NCBI GenBank assembly: GCA_031761405.1
Contig: JASEVX010000003.1
Coordinates: 15,304,973 to 15,368,972, forward strand
Length of the DNA: 64,000 nucleotides
Source of the DNA: Serripes groenlandicus
Taxonomy: Eukaryota; Mollusca; Bivalvia; Cardiida; Cardiidae
Direction of reading: 5' to 3'
Position numbers and translations under genes: made by a program. Of this stretch, positions 1 through 10,620 are shown piece by piece (positions within the stretch are counted from its first letter, which is position 1; every line of letters starts with the position of its first letter). The notes beneath the pieces are model-generated. The model saw only the letters and a list, made by a program, of their open reading frames with translations. It was not told the origin of the DNA and ran no database searches.

Positions 1-532
1 TAATGACATTCTTCAAAGCTGGTAACAGCAGCGAGTCGTTGTGACAAGTATTCTGAATGAAAGTGTTTATTCTGTAAAGGTAACTCGGAAAACAATAACG
101 GAATGGAAGGACAAATATCTAGACTAGATGTAAACGACACAAATACGAATCAAGGATGCACAATGTGATCTGTTTTTGTTTACTATAATACAGGAAGATA
201 ACTGTGTAATTAACTAATTACTATGAACAAGACATTCAAGTAAATCATTGAGCTATATTTACATTCGCCTAGTCCTTTGTATAGAAAGAACTTGACGTTC
301 ATTTTGCATGAACCGGTCGACCTTTCATGACCTCTGTAGGAATTATGACGTCATTGTTTATTTCAATAGCGCGATGTCATTTAACCAAGGATATACGACG
401 TTACAAATATCAGCTATTTATTTAAACAAACGTATGTTGTCGGTTAAATTTCTTTATTGTTATTAAAGACTTGTTTGCGAACACTTTTAGGTCGAAAAAA
501 ATAAAGTAATGAAAAGGGAAAAATGTAAATAT
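1..532. other. No recognised feature
   Basis: A+T-rich unique-looking DNA. No long open frame, tRNA-like box or clear tandem repeat is visible. Confidence 0.5.
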
Positions 533-690
533 AAGGATTGACTGTTATTTTTCGTGCGTTCATGCAGTATGAACGCTCGGCCGCGATTTTTTCAAATTTT
601 CCAAGAAGCGCTAGCGCGCTTCATGGATTTGCAAAATGGCGGCCGATCGTTCATACTGCATGAACGCACGAAAAATAACAGTCAATCCTT
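533..690. mobile_element. Palindromic MITE with long perfect terminal inverted repeats
   Basis: The two ends are perfect inverted copies over about 43 bp, beginning AAGGATTGACTGTTATTTTT and ending with its reverse complement. The arms continue with small mismatches almost to the centre, where AGCGCTAGCGCGCT forms a second palindrome, so the unit can fold into one long hairpin. The ends lie against TA dinucleotides (532-533 and 690-691), consistent with a TA target site as in Tc1/mariner-type elements. It has no coding capacity, so a non-autonomous MITE is the best reading. Family assignment is inference. Confidence 0.8.
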
Positions 691-867
691 AAATAATACA
701 GAGATGACACTTGTACATGATAACTAACATTAAGTAGATCATTTTGAACTACATATTGTGTCACACAGGGGGATCATTTGTTTTGTTAAATGACCCAAGA
801 TGTAAAATTTAAAAGTAAAACTGTAAGTTTACTAGCATTTGTCAACAGTAAGAGGCATGAGTAAAAA

Positions 868-982
868 GCATTGTGACAAAAGGAGAAATTGCTCGTATGG
901 AGCAATTTCTTCCTCTGCTTCCATGTTTTCAAAAAACCGTCTGCTGCAGAGGCGTCAGAAAGTGTCTATTTGAGGCAAAGGG
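868..982. mobile_element. MITE A fragment (right half)
   Basis: Shares the family A core: a short hairpin (aggagaaattgctcg...gagcaatttctt), then gttttcaaa..cgtctgctgcag and a ...gaggcaaagggt end. The left half is missing. See 12948-13170 for a complete copy. Confidence 0.65.
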
Positions 983-1227
983 TGATTGAAATATTATAAT
1001 TAGCTCCACTGGCTGAAAGCCAGTCAAGCTTATGTCATGGCGAATTGTTTGTCGTGCGTGTGTGCATGCGTTAACTTTTTGCTTCAAACGACTTCTCCTC
1101 CCTAACCACTTGGCCAATTGGAATGAAACTTCCTAGGAAGCATCCTCTTAATGTCCTCTCCTAAATTCCTTCAAATTTTGGATCCATGCAAAATTCGAAT
1201 TTCCATGGCAACCGAAAGAGAAAAATA

Positions 1228-1828
1228 GTGAAAACTTAAAAAAAATCTTCTCCGACGAAAGTGTCCGGCCAATTTTCAAATAATTTTGTAGAAATGTTCC
1301 TTGGGTGACCCTCTATCAGATTCCTTCAAGCCAAGATGATTGGACGAAAAGCATGGTCGCCAGTGGGGGCGGGGGGGGGGGGGGGGGGGGAGTAGGGGGG
1401 GGGGGGGGGGGGTTGCTATATGGCTATAATGAAAACTTAAAATATCTTTACCTCATAAAGTGTTTGGCAAATTTTCAAATAATTTTGTAGAAATGTTCTT
1501 TGAGCGATCCTCTATCAGATTCCTCCAAGCCATGTTGATTAGTCGAAAAACATGGCCGTCAGAGGGTGGGGCTATTTTACCTTATCTTCTCCTCCGAAAG
1601 TGTCAGGCTGATTTTCAAATAATTTTGTTGAATGGTCGAAAACTATGGCTGCCAGGGGGCGGGGCTATTTTGCCTTATATGGCTATAGTGAAAACTTAAA
1701 AAGTCTTTTCTCCGAAATTTTCGGGCTGATTGTCAAATAATTTTGTAGAAATGTTCCTAGGATGGTCCTCCATCAGATTCCTTCAACAATGTTGATTGGT
1801 CAAAAACCAGGGGGCGGGGCTGTTTGGA
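1228..1828. repeat. Degenerate tandem repeat, about four units of 150-200 bp
   Basis: Recurring blocks: 'gaaaacttaaa', 'tctcctccgaaagtgt', 'ttttcaaataattttgtagaaatgtt', 'cctcta/catcagattccttcaagcc', then a G-rich 'cagggggcggggct'. Units are diverged and some are shortened. No protein is coded. A known transposon family cannot be named from sequence alone. Confidence 0.65.
1364..1412 (+). repeat. Poly-G tract with G-quadruplex potential
   Basis: Runs of 6, 20 and 18 G separated only by single C or AGTA. It sits where neighbouring units carry the normal 'gggggcggggct' box, so it is probably an expanded or mis-sequenced homopolymer in that box. Confidence 0.75.
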
Positions 1829-2403
1829 GATTTAATTGTTGCCTAATGGCCGTGGAGCGATACTGGCCGTCTTGGGCCTCTTCGTTTTTAAATCTGATCA
1901 AAGCTTTCTCTGTCTAGATTCCAGAGAGTACTGGTACATGTACATAAGAAGAATTAATTTCACAATGAAATTATTGATCACAAAAGGAAAAAGCACATTA
2001 TGAGATTTAACTTCTGACATAAAGTTTAAAGATTTTCTGTTGCATCATTATTGTCTACAGCCTATATACATTGAAAGGTATTTACTATATTTTTCTATGT
2101 ATATTCAAGTTGATATGTACTCATCATGAAACAGAATTTACATGGACAAAATATGTCCCCAATTTTTCAATTATTGAACATAGTGGGAAGAAAAGTTTTA
2201 AATTGTTACCACAACTGTACATTTTGACCTGTTGATTATTTTTGCAAACTTCAAAGATTGGAAGAAATATTTGAACGGAGACAATATCACAGGCTCTTTT
2301 TAAAAAAACTTTACCCAAATTTAACCAATCTACAGCAGACAACTTTGAAAATATCTTTGCAAGCTCACTTTGGTACAGCATGTTTCCTATTGTATTACTC
2401 AGT

Positions 2404-2990
2404 TTACCGTAGCTCAGTCAGTAGAGACACGGGCTGTTGATCAAGGGGTTGTGAGTTCGAACCCAAGCTTGGCCTACATTCCTTCCGACATTTGATGTGA
2501 CTACCACTAATGAACTTTCAGACTATGTGGATTGATTGATTGATTGATTGGGGTTTTACGCCGTTTTCAACAATTTCTCAGTCATATCACGGCGGCCACT
2601 TCACCTACTCATGTGTTTCCTGGTTTTTGCACACCAGTACTACACACAACAATCTTCCCAAGCAACTGGCTGCTATTCCACATAGACTTAGCCCATTGGT
2701 GAAAGACGAATGACGCATGTCGCAATGACTTTTGTCAAACGTCGGAAAAAAAGTTGGCCGAGCCGGGATTCCAACTCGCAACCCCTGGATTGACAGCCCG
2801 CGTCGTTACCGACTGAGCTACCGGGACTCGACCAGACTATGTGGAAAAGCAGCCAGTTACTTGGAAATAATGTTGTGTGAAGTACTGGTATGAGAAAGCC
2901 AAGAAACATATGAGTAGTTGAACTGGCTGCCGTGATATGACTGAAAGATTGATGAAAATGGTGTTAAACCCCAATTAATCAATCAAACTA
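2404..2990 (+). mobile_element. tRNA-derived SINE (outer copy), interrupted
   Basis: Head 2404-2475 is tRNA-like: A-box-like 'GTAGCTCAGTCAGTAGAGA' and B box 'GTTCGAACCC'. The body resumes after a nested element at 2834 and ends with 'gccgtgatatgactgaaagattgatgaaaatggtgttaaacccc' and an (aatc)n tail near 2990. That 3' block recurs in other SINEs of the window. The acceptor stem does not pair, so this is a SINE head and not a tRNA gene. It is split by the minus-strand SINE at 2532-2833. Confidence 0.8.
2532..2833 (-). mobile_element. tRNA-derived SINE C inserted in another SINE, with 12-bp target-site duplication
   Basis: Reading on the minus strand, the head begins near 2833 with 'GTCCCGGTAGCTCAGTCGG' (A box) followed by 'GGTTGCGAGTTGGAATCCC' (B-box-like). 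The body contains 'ccaattgg/cccattggtgaaagacg' and 'caccagtactacacac', and the 3' end is (CAATCAAT)n at 2532. 'agactatgtgga' occurs directly on both sides (2520-2531 and 2834-2845), a clean 12-bp duplication of the host SINE and the expected mark of LINE-mediated insertion. Confidence 0.9.
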
Positions 2991-3170
2991 TTTTATTACC
3001 TAATATTTTGAGACTTGGAAAACTTGTTCATCTAATACCCTTCTTCTCATTGTATACTAAATATACTGAGTGTAGCCTATTTTTGGGGGTAAAAGGTATA
3101 TAAATTTTGATGTATTTTGGTTGTATTAGAGAATTTGACATTGCTGGTTAAGTTACAGGTCAATTTGACA

Positions 3171-3285
3171 GAAAATCCACAGGTAAAATGTGTCTATCCT
3201 TGTAAGCCTGTGTGGCATTCTTAGGCTGATCCGGATCAATACTTTACGCAGAGTCCACAATGTTGGTTTGTTCGTAGGACTGCTC
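3171..3285. mobile_element. MITE D fragment (right end)
   Basis: Right-hand ~115 bp of family D: 'aaaatccacagg', 'ggctgatccgg', 'tactttacgcagagtccacaatgttggttt' and a diverged terminal 'ctgctc'. The left half is absent. Confidence 0.7.
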
Positions 3286-3296
3286 AAATTAAAGGA

Positions 3297-4060
3297 AAAT
3301 CTAGTTAACACTCTGGAAGCTGCATATTTTACTTGAGCATGTTGAAACTTCCTCCGAATATTTTCTTGTATGATATCTAGCCTAAGTTCGAATATGTGTC
3401 AGATCCAGTAAAGAACTAGGGAACTAGGTCACTTAGCCGAACACTGTACACAAATCTTGTTAACACTATAGACACTGATTTTTTGTATTGAGCAGTTTGA
3501 AACCTTGTCAGAAAGTTTGTCTTGATGATAGGCCAATTTCAAATATTGGTTATTTTGGATAAAACATTAGGGCACTAAGCCAAGTTGGAGGAAAATCTTG
3601 TTAAGACTCTGGAAGCTGCACTTTTAGCTTGAGCATGCTGAAACCTTGTCAGAATGATTGTGTTTATTATATTTAGTTTGAATATGGGTAATGTTTGTTA
3701 AACAATTAGGTCACTATACCAAGTTGTAGGACAATCTTGATTTAACACTTAAGAGACCACAATTTTGACTTTAGCGGCTTGAAACTTTGTCAGACAGTTT
3801 TTCTTGATGATATACAGGCCAATTTAGACATTGGTCATGTTGAGTCAAAAATTAGGTCCCTTGATCAAATTTAAGAAAAATCTTGTTAATGCTCTGGAAG
3901 CCATGTTTTTAACTCTAGCATGATGAAACTTTACCAGATTATTTATTTTGATGATATCTAGGCTAAGTTCGAATATGGTCTGGTTAAAAACTAGGTCACT
4001 AGGCCAATATTGAGAAATATCTTGTAAACACTTTAGTCACCACATTTCCAATTTACCAAT
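3297..4060 (-). repeat. Tandem 142-bp-period dispersed repeat, about 5 units (reverse orientation)
   Basis: Each unit carries 'aatcttgttaacactctggaag', 'gagcatg(t/c)tgaaacttt', 'gatgatatctaggc..a..ttcgaatatgg' and 'aactaggtcactaggcc'. The same unit in the opposite orientation forms 47308-47850 and 56234-56965, so this is a dispersed repeat with internal tandem structure. No open frame. The family is unnamed here. Confidence 0.75.
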
Positions 4061-4149
4061 TTTAGAATATTTGGTATGACTCGACCGGCGAGCGAGCCCT
4101 GGTTTTCATTCCAAAGGCGGACGCTTCAACCACGACAGCAATCCGACGG

Positions 4150-4240
4150 TTAAATGCAGACGCTTTTCGACGAAACTGCAGCGCACGACTTTTGAAAACA
4201 TTGTGGCAAAAAGAGAAATTGCTCAACCCTGTTCTATAAT
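4150..4240. mobile_element. MITE A fragment
   Basis: 'gcagacgctttt..cgacgaaactgcagcgcacgacttttgaaaacattgtggcaaaaagagaaattgctc' matches the left half of family A. Its partner half is lost. Confidence 0.5.
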
Positions 4241-4289
4241 TATACGCTATAGGGAGTTTCCATAGCGTTGCATATATATATATTGTATA

Positions 4290-4735
4290 CGCTTATTTCA
4301 AATTCAATTTCAATTTCTTTATTTACATAACATTTTAATTGTTGTTGCAATATATACATAATATACATTTGTAAAGCAATACATATAGTATAGTTTCAGT
4401 AGATGACAAGTGATATATAATATTCGAGACATTTAAAGAGAATTTCCATTGAGTTGCCTAGATGTCTTAAATTCTTGTATGACTATATATTGTTTATATA
4501 TTCGACTCATCTTACCTTACCACAACCTGCTCTAAGGGGAGGGCCGTCACTAATGTTGGTAAAACTTGTGGCCCAACCCTGTTGTCTTTGATCTCAATAT
4601 AACTATTAATTAATTAATTAATTTGCATGCATTTCAATTCTACTTGTAAGCTGCTTATATGTACACATAATCTGTGTAATGTATTATAAACATGTATTGA
4701 TATATTCTGCAATAAAATAGTATTAAACTAGATGT
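4290..4735 (+). other. A+T-rich stretch, possible LINE 3' end
   Basis: Contains 'ggggagggccgtcactaatgttgg', 'cttgtggcccaaccctgttgtc' and a terminal (attaatta)n run at 4602-4623. The layout resembles the 3' untranslated end of a LINE, but no coding part adjoins it. Confidence 0.3.
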
Positions 4736-4887
4736 CTTAAAAGTCGTCTACTGCAGATTTGCTGTATGCTGGAAAGTGTTAATTACTAATATCCGTGTAT
4801 GTACAATGCTACTGAGCTGTACTTGTTTGGCAATACGAGATGATTGTATACCTCCATAATTTAGACAACACTAATAATCTACTTTAA

Positions 4888-5095
4888 CACTTTCATCCCT
4901 ATAGACACAATTTGACGCATCTGCAACATACCAATTTTGAAAACATCGTCATAAAAGGAGAAATTGCTCAAAATGAGCAATTGCTCCTTTTGTCACAATG
5001 TTTTCAACTTTTTTCAGTAATTATACCTACAATCAAATTGTTGAGTAGACATTTTCACAGTCGTCTGCTGCAGGTTTACTGTATGTGGGAAAAGG
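4888..5095. mobile_element. MITE A copy with TTAA target-site duplication
   Basis: Flanked by TTAA at 4884-4887 and 5096-5099. Ends are cactttcatccct and ..gtgggaaaagg; a central hairpin ggagaaattgctcaaaatgagcaattgctcc is followed by gtcgtctgctgcag. TTAA targets and C-rich/CYCTTT ends suggest a piggyBac-type source for its transposase (inference). Confidence 0.8.
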
Positions 5096-5137
5096 TTAAG
5101 AAATACAAAGATTCAACATGAAATAAAATGCCCTTAC

Positions 5138-5335
5138 CACTGCCTTTGCATCATGCGTGATTTCTCCGTGCAGGTGTACGTCTCTTCCATTCGATGCCGA
5201 TCTATATGAGTGGACATCGCCTTTACACACTCTCAATGTTAACAATATTACATCCAGGAATATGAACAATTTTCTGTTATTTGTTATTAACTTACACGGT
5301 ACATTTTTAGCGTGACAAACCATTTTCATATACAA
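5138..5335 (-). CDS. Candidate first coding exon with signal-like hydrophobic segment; unrecognised
   Basis: On the minus strand an ATG-initiated frame opens at 5335 (further Met codons at residues 3 and 5) and encodes a hydrophobic stretch of about 17 residues (LFIFLDVILLTL..) near residues 28-40, followed by a polar region with the local motif SASNGRDVHLHGEI. At 5138 the frame meets GCAGTG|GTAAGG, a good splice-donor match. This is the pattern of a first exon of a secreted or membrane protein. I do not recognise a family and see no matching acceptor exon in the window. It could be chance; composition and the donor are the only support. Confidence 0.25.
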
Positions 5336-5339
5336 CCCA

Positions 5340-5856
5340 ACAAAATATAGTATTAAACTTTCAGAAATACGTTGATATTAATGTTTCAAGTTAGGTAAGT
5401 TAAAATATTTTGTTAAATAGATTGAAGGTTACTTATAAATAGACTTTATTCAAAATACTTATTACATCGTAAAATTTAACAACCGTGTTGTTACATGTGT
5501 TTCAATCTTCATATCCATAACAAAGGAAGAAAGGAAATATAAAAATCACGGCTCCGTAACGTTTCACTTGTAAAAACGGAAGAATGAATATGATAAATAT
5601 TCAACACGTATGATGTTGAAATGTAATATCCGTTCTTTGCTCTAAGCGTTTAAATACAGGGCCTGAATATAAGTGATGAACGCCGTTTCTATCTATGTGC
5701 TATCTTTATTAATGCTCGTAAACGTTTGAATCTACTAATAAATTACCGCATAGCTTATATAGGGGTATGCAAGTTTCTTAAAGGTGCACTTTTTATTGAG
5801 TTTAAAACGCAGTTTATTGTATTTTAAATATCGGTAGACTGCAACTGCAACCTTGA
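5340..5856. other. No recognised feature
   Basis: A+T-rich DNA between a candidate exon and the foldback-like element. Nothing convincing seen on either strand. Confidence 0.4.
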
Positions 5857-7122
5857 ACAGGTATATGAAGTTATTCGGTAAACGATATTCAATAACGATA
5901 TGCACTTCGAGCTGAAACGAATATAGAGCCAGCATCATTTTCGTGAACTCCGTTACGCATTGAAATATACGTTACCGTAGGCTTCATTGTTTAGTAGGAT
6001 GAATATCGATTTGAATATCGATCCTCATTGTGATCGTATACAAGCTTGAATATCGATTTAAATATCGATTTGAATATCGATCTGAATGTCGAACCAGGTC
6101 GATATTCGGGAAAATGGTGCTATCTTCTTTCTGGCCATGTAGAAGAGCGAATACAGATTTTATTATCGATTTGAATTTAAAGCCAGGTCGATATTCTGGA
6201 AGAAGGTTCATCGTCATTCTGATCACGTAGAAGCGCGAATACTGAATTGGATATCGAATTGAAAATGGAGTCATGTCGATATTCTGGAAAATGCTTATTT
6301 CCTCAATGTGATCGTATAAAAGCTCGAATATCGATTTAAATATGGAGCCAGGTCGATATTCGGGGAAATTGTGCCATCGTCTTTCCAATCATGTAGAAGG
6401 GCGAGTACCGATTTGAATATCGATTTGAATATAGAGCCAGGTCGCTATTCGGTAAAATGCTTTCATCATCATTCAGATCACGTAGAAGCATGAATACCGA
6501 TTTGAATATAGATGTGAATATCGAGCCAGGTCGCTATTCGGAAAAATGGTGATTTCCTCATTGTGTTCGTATTAAAGCCCGATTATCGATTTGAATATCG
6601 ATTTGAATATCGATTTGAATATCGATTTGAATATGGAGCCAGGTCGATATTGGGGAAAATTGTGCTATCGTCTTTCTGACTATGTAGAAGCGCGAGTACC
6701 GATTTGAACATCGGTTTGAATAAAGAGCCAGGTTAATATTCGGGAGATTGACCTCATCGTCATTCTGATCATATAGAAGCGCAAATACCAATGTGAATGT
6801 GGAGCCAATTCGATATTCGAGAAAATGGTGTTTCGTCTTTCTGATCATGTTTAAGACCGAATACCGATTTGAATATAGGAATTCTTCTACGAAATCAGAA
6901 AGATGAAATCAGCATTTTCCCGAATATCAACCTGGCTCGATATTCACATCTATATTCAAATCGGTATTCGTCCTAGTAAAACAAATAAGGTAACGTATAT
7001 TTCAATGCGTAATTGAGTTCACGAATTTGGTGCTGGCTTTATATTCATTTCAGATCGAAATTCATATAGTTATTGAATATCGTTTACGGGAATATCGAAC
7101 TTCGTGCTAACTTCACATACCT
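5857..7122. mobile_element. Foldback-like element: long inverted arms around a ~90-bp tandem array
   Basis: Outer arms: 5857-6025 reads 'aggtatatgaagtta..ggtaaacgatattcaataac..gagccagca..cgtgaactc..ttacgcattgaaatatacgttacc'. The reverse complement of 6893-7122 shows the same blocks in the same order. Between them are about nine units of ~90 bp carrying 'gagccaggtcgatattcgggaaaatgg', 'tctttctgatcatgtagaagcgcgaatacc' and 'gatttgaatatcg'. The first inner unit is also mirrored at 6893-6970. No protein is encoded. Long inverted arms with tandem internal repeats are the hallmark of foldback-type elements; that class is an inference. Confidence 0.7.
5996..6890 (+). repeat. Tandem array, ~90-bp unit, about 9 copies
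   Basis: 'ccaggtcgatattc' and variants recur near 6091, 6182, 6271, 6348, 6437, 6525, 6638, 6728 and 6805 (spacing mostly 77-91 bp). A sub-repeat 'atttgaatatcg' is locally amplified at 6580-6630. Open frames on both strands here are by-products of the repeat. Confidence 0.85.
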
Positions 7123-7660
7123 ACTTGTATCTAGTTTATTTATGTAGTAACTGGTCGCAATGGCATACACACATCGTTGAAATGTGTGCTGGATTGGCCA
7201 TCAATTGACACGGTAGTTCTGGTGCTTATGCAGACATGTTGTTTATTCTAATGGAAACAAACGTGTATTAAGAATTACACACGATTGAGAAATACAACTA
7301 CATTGGTGAAATTGAACCATCCATGTGTCGGCAGATTTAGTTCGATTTCGTTTTCTGAATTATTATTTGTTTTCGAAGTTATTTTATACAGCAAGGTAAC
7401 TACACCTTTAAAATCACGAACAAAAGTATCATTGCCGTTTTACAGTTTTATGCTTGGGTTATTTTTGCACCAATAGAAAGGTATTGCCACGCACCCATGT
7501 ATTCGTAATAGTTTTAAAATACTTTCGAAAATACCTAATTTCTCTGTCTCGGCTATTGTGTCTAAATAAAGAAATGATATTCCAAACCGCAAGTGGCAAG
7601 TTCATTCAGATCATTTTTGAATTACTTCTTTACTTCATTGTAAGTGATAAAAAGAGATGT
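7123..7660. other. No recognised feature
   Basis: Mostly A+T-rich single-copy-looking DNA. A 63-codon frame at 7285 lacks any supporting motif. Confidence 0.4.
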
Positions 7661-7922
7661 GAGCCGTCCCGCGAGAAAACCAACATAATGGCATCTGCGT
7701 AATGTATCGACCAGATCAGCCTGCGCTGTCCGCGCAGACTGATCCGGCCGACACATTCCGTCTTGGGAGGGGATAGATGTATAGAGTAGTGATTCCTGAA
7801 ACAGAAAAATCCACAGGAGGCGAAAAGTGTCTATCCGGGTACGCCATCGCGACATGCTGAGGCTGGTCAGGGTCGACACTTTACGCAGAGACCATAGTGT
7901 TGGTTTTCTCGCGGGACGGCTC
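7661..7922. mobile_element. MITE D copy, full length
   Basis: Terminal inverted repeats GAGCCGTCCCGCGAGAAAAC and its complement (GTTTTCTCGCGGGACGGCTC). Conserved interior: 'cagcctgcgc.gtccgcgcagactgatccgg' (hairpin), 'ccgacacattccgtct', 'gatagatgtatagag', 'gattcctgaaacagaaaa.tccacaggaggcgaaaagtgt'. No coding capacity. Many open frames in family D copies are translations of these conserved blocks, not genes. Confidence 0.85.
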
Positions 7923-7961
7923 ATATTCTGATGAAGGGTAGGGCGTTTGATTTCAGGTTAA

Positions 7962-8220
7962 TCCGGAACTGGCTTCTTCGATACCGCCTCGGGTGCGGTA
8001 GGTCGCGGGTAAGATCCCCGGCCGGGTCATACCAAAGACTTTAAAAATGGTAGTAATGGCTGCTCTCCTTATCGGTCAGGTTTATGGAGTTAGCATTACG
8101 ACTGACTGGCTGGTGTCAGGATAAATGGACCAGTAGTACTGGTAACTTACCCCATGAAACGCCGTGATATAACTGAAATATTGATGATAGCGGCGTAAAA
8201 CACCAAACAATTAATCAAAA
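7962..8220 (+). mobile_element. SINE E copy with degraded tRNA-like head
   Basis: Matches 25990-26260: 'cgcctcgggtgc', 'ccggccgggtcatac', 'gttagcattacgactgactggctggtgtcaggataaatgg', 'ccagtagtactggtaacttacc' and the shared SINE end 'cgccgtgatataactgaaatattg..agcggcgtaaaacacc' with an (aatc) tail. The head is decayed. Confidence 0.75.
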
Positions 8221-8311
8221 GCTTCAAAAGGCAAGAGATTTGGAAGACATAATAACTGATAATAGAATAGGAAAACTCGCCTTTTATATCATGCATATGT
8301 AAAATGATATA

Positions 8312-8527
8312 AACCATTTTCAACATACAAATAATCTGCAGCAGACGACTTTGAAGACATTAGGTAAAAAAAAATGGAAATTCTCAATAAATGAAATAGC
8401 AATTATAGAATAAAGTTGGAAAGATTGTGACCAAAGGAGAAATTGCTCGTTTTGAGCAATTTCTCATTTGGTCACAATGTTTTCGAAAAGTCGTCTGCTG
8501 CAGAAAGCGTCTATATGTGGTGAAGGG
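8312..8527. mobile_element. MITE A copy
   Basis: Contains 'ctgcagcagacgactttgaa', hairpin 'ggagaaattgctcgttttgagcaatttctc', 'gtcgtctgctgcagaaagcgtctatatg' and '..gaaggg' followed by TTAA (8528-8531). The left end is diverged and its TTAA is not preserved. Confidence 0.75.
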
Positions 8528-8774
8528 TTAAACAAATATTATTTTGAGCATCCCCAGATCCAAAGTTATCTAAGATTTGCAGAAATGGTTATAGTGACCC
8601 GTTCTGGAACACTGCATAACCAGATATGAAGGCATGGACGCACATACTGGTCTGATTATATTTGATCGTAAACTGATCGCAAATAACTTATGTTACGTCT
8701 TTCTGTGACAAAGACAAACAGTTGAACAGAGACCTTATTACAGAAATATCACCGAGTTATAATAATACTGATAT

Positions 8775-9033
8775 GAGGCGTCCCGCGAGAAAACTAACAT
8801 TATGGCATCTGCATAATGTATCGACAAGATCAGCCTGCGCTGTGCGCGTAGACTGATCCGGCCGACACATTCCGTCTTAGGGGGATAGATGTATAGAGTA
8901 GTGATTCCTGAAACAGAAAATCCACAGGAGGCGAAAAGTGTCTGTCCGGGTTAGCCCGCGCGTAATGATTATGCTGATCCGGGTCGATGCTTTTACGCAG
9001 AGTCCACAATGTTGGTTTTCTCGCGGACGGCGC
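8775..9033. mobile_element. MITE D copy
   Basis: Ends gaggcgtcccgcgagaaaac and gttttctcgcggacggcgc, each with one or two changes from consensus. The interior is collinear with the copy at 7661. Confidence 0.85.
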
Positions 9034-9454
9034 ATATGTTTTTAAGAACAATACTTACTACAGGGGTGGTACAGTCACGGTATGTTTATATTTAAAATTT
9101 GAATAACAATGTGGCATCTGTCAATCACAGAATATGACATCACTGATATACTTTTTGTTTCCTATTTTTTTTAAAGGACGCAGACTGCCTTAATCCGCCT
9201 TTCGTTTGAATTGATAAACACGATATAATTACTAAAAGTATAACACAAACAATTTGTTTACGTGGTCAAAATGATAGTTTACGAGCTCTTTAAACGTGTT
9301 AACAAATCCCACATGATATCCTAACATGTACCAAGTTGATCGTTTTCATTATGTAATTAGTTAATGAACTATTCAGTCTAGATGACATAAAACATATCGA
9401 GTAAAATCGCTTCCCGGTAAGATTTGAAAAATATCAGGAAATTCGACATATAAT
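9034..9454. other. No recognised feature
   Basis: A+T-rich. Nothing supported. Confidence 0.4.
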
Positions 9455-10310
9455 GTGTATAGTCAACATATAGCAAGAATTATTAAGTCTGTTTTGTTTG
9501 TTTGTAATGTTACTTTAATCGTTTAGAAAATGCCAGTAGAAAACTGTAAAATGAACAAAAGAAAATGGTCAAGTCAGTTCCCCAAGAGCAAAGAGCGAAA
9601 ACTAGTTGGTACGAATCGTTCATCTCGGACAAAACCTGGTACGAATCCAATGAATTTTAGAATCGGATGAAATCGTGAAAACAGCGAAGTATTCATAACG
9701 GAAGGAAGCAGAGACAACTTAATTACTCTATGGTAACCGATGACACCTTGTCGTCTATTAAATAAGAAAGAATGAACAAAATCGCCAAGCGATGACATGC
9801 TGCAAATAATAGGACGGGGTCACGTTACGGCCATGCCTATTGTATAGTTAGGTTACGTTTTTTTTACAGATTCTAGAATTATACTGTAATATGTAGTAAT
9901 TAAAATGAATCCTCATTGATTTTTTAAAGATTACCCATTTATTTAAAAATCTCAATATTGTAAATAGGCAAAAGCATCGCCAGAAACATTTTTCCGAGCT
10001 TTGATGCATATGGTCGTAAACCAAACTATAAAAAAAGCGTAGCCTAGGAAATTAGGGGAAAAGTTATTAAATACCCATTACATGTGTTTAAAGTTTTGTA
10101 ATAACGGTAGAAGACATACGTATTTTGTATCCTGCTGTTTCTTAAATCATTTTATACACTTTATTTATTCATAAAGGTTGTTTATTTCAAACATATGAGT
10201 TTTTCTTAACAATAATAATGTTGGTTGCTCCCTTTTCGATTACGTCACCCCATGGTACAAAATTAAAACCTATCCCATACTGACGCCGAGCTTCCACGCG
10301 GCGTCCATAA
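9455..10310 (-). repeat. Dispersed repeat, inverted diverged copy of 53065-53590
   Basis: Shared blocks in reverse order and orientation: 'gtatagtcaacatatagcaagaa', 'gcgtagcctaggaaattaggggaaaagttattaaatac', 'acggtagaagacatacgtattttgtatc', 'taaaggttgtttatttcaaa' and 'aataataatgttggttgctcccttttcgattacgt'. Blocks are separated by diverged sequence. No open frame of note. Type of element unknown. Confidence 0.7.
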
Positions 10311-10499
10311 ATACGTTTAATCTAACCAGGAATAAGTTATTAAGCGTAGGACGCATCTCTAATCACGCTAAGCCATATGAAAACAAACTTATTGAAGGAT
10401 TTGAATGAAGAGTGATAACTCGAGTATCAAATTTCAATCAAATTTACTAAAAAACTAAAAAACATAAATGGTTGAATAGGCATAATTGTACGGTTAACA

Positions 10500-10605
10500 C
10501 TATTGTATTGTATAACTATCACTCCTACCATTGAACTGTATGTATTGTATATATTGTTATATATGGGCCGGTGGCCTGAAATACAGAAAAAAGAATTGAA
10601 TCGAA
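10500..10605 (+). mobile_element. LINE 3'-end fragment
   Basis: 'gtattgtatatattgttatatatgggccggtggcctgaaatac' matches the tail following the LINE C-terminal remnant at 19508-19935 ('gttgtataatgggccggtggcctaaat'). No coding part survives here. Confidence 0.5.
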
Positions 10606-10620
10606 GCCAAATGTTTGAGT

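Noticed and set aside
2404..2475. tRNA gene
   Set aside because: A and B boxes are present but the acceptor stem does not pair and a SINE body follows. The same applies at 25990, 35586, 50911 and 51701.
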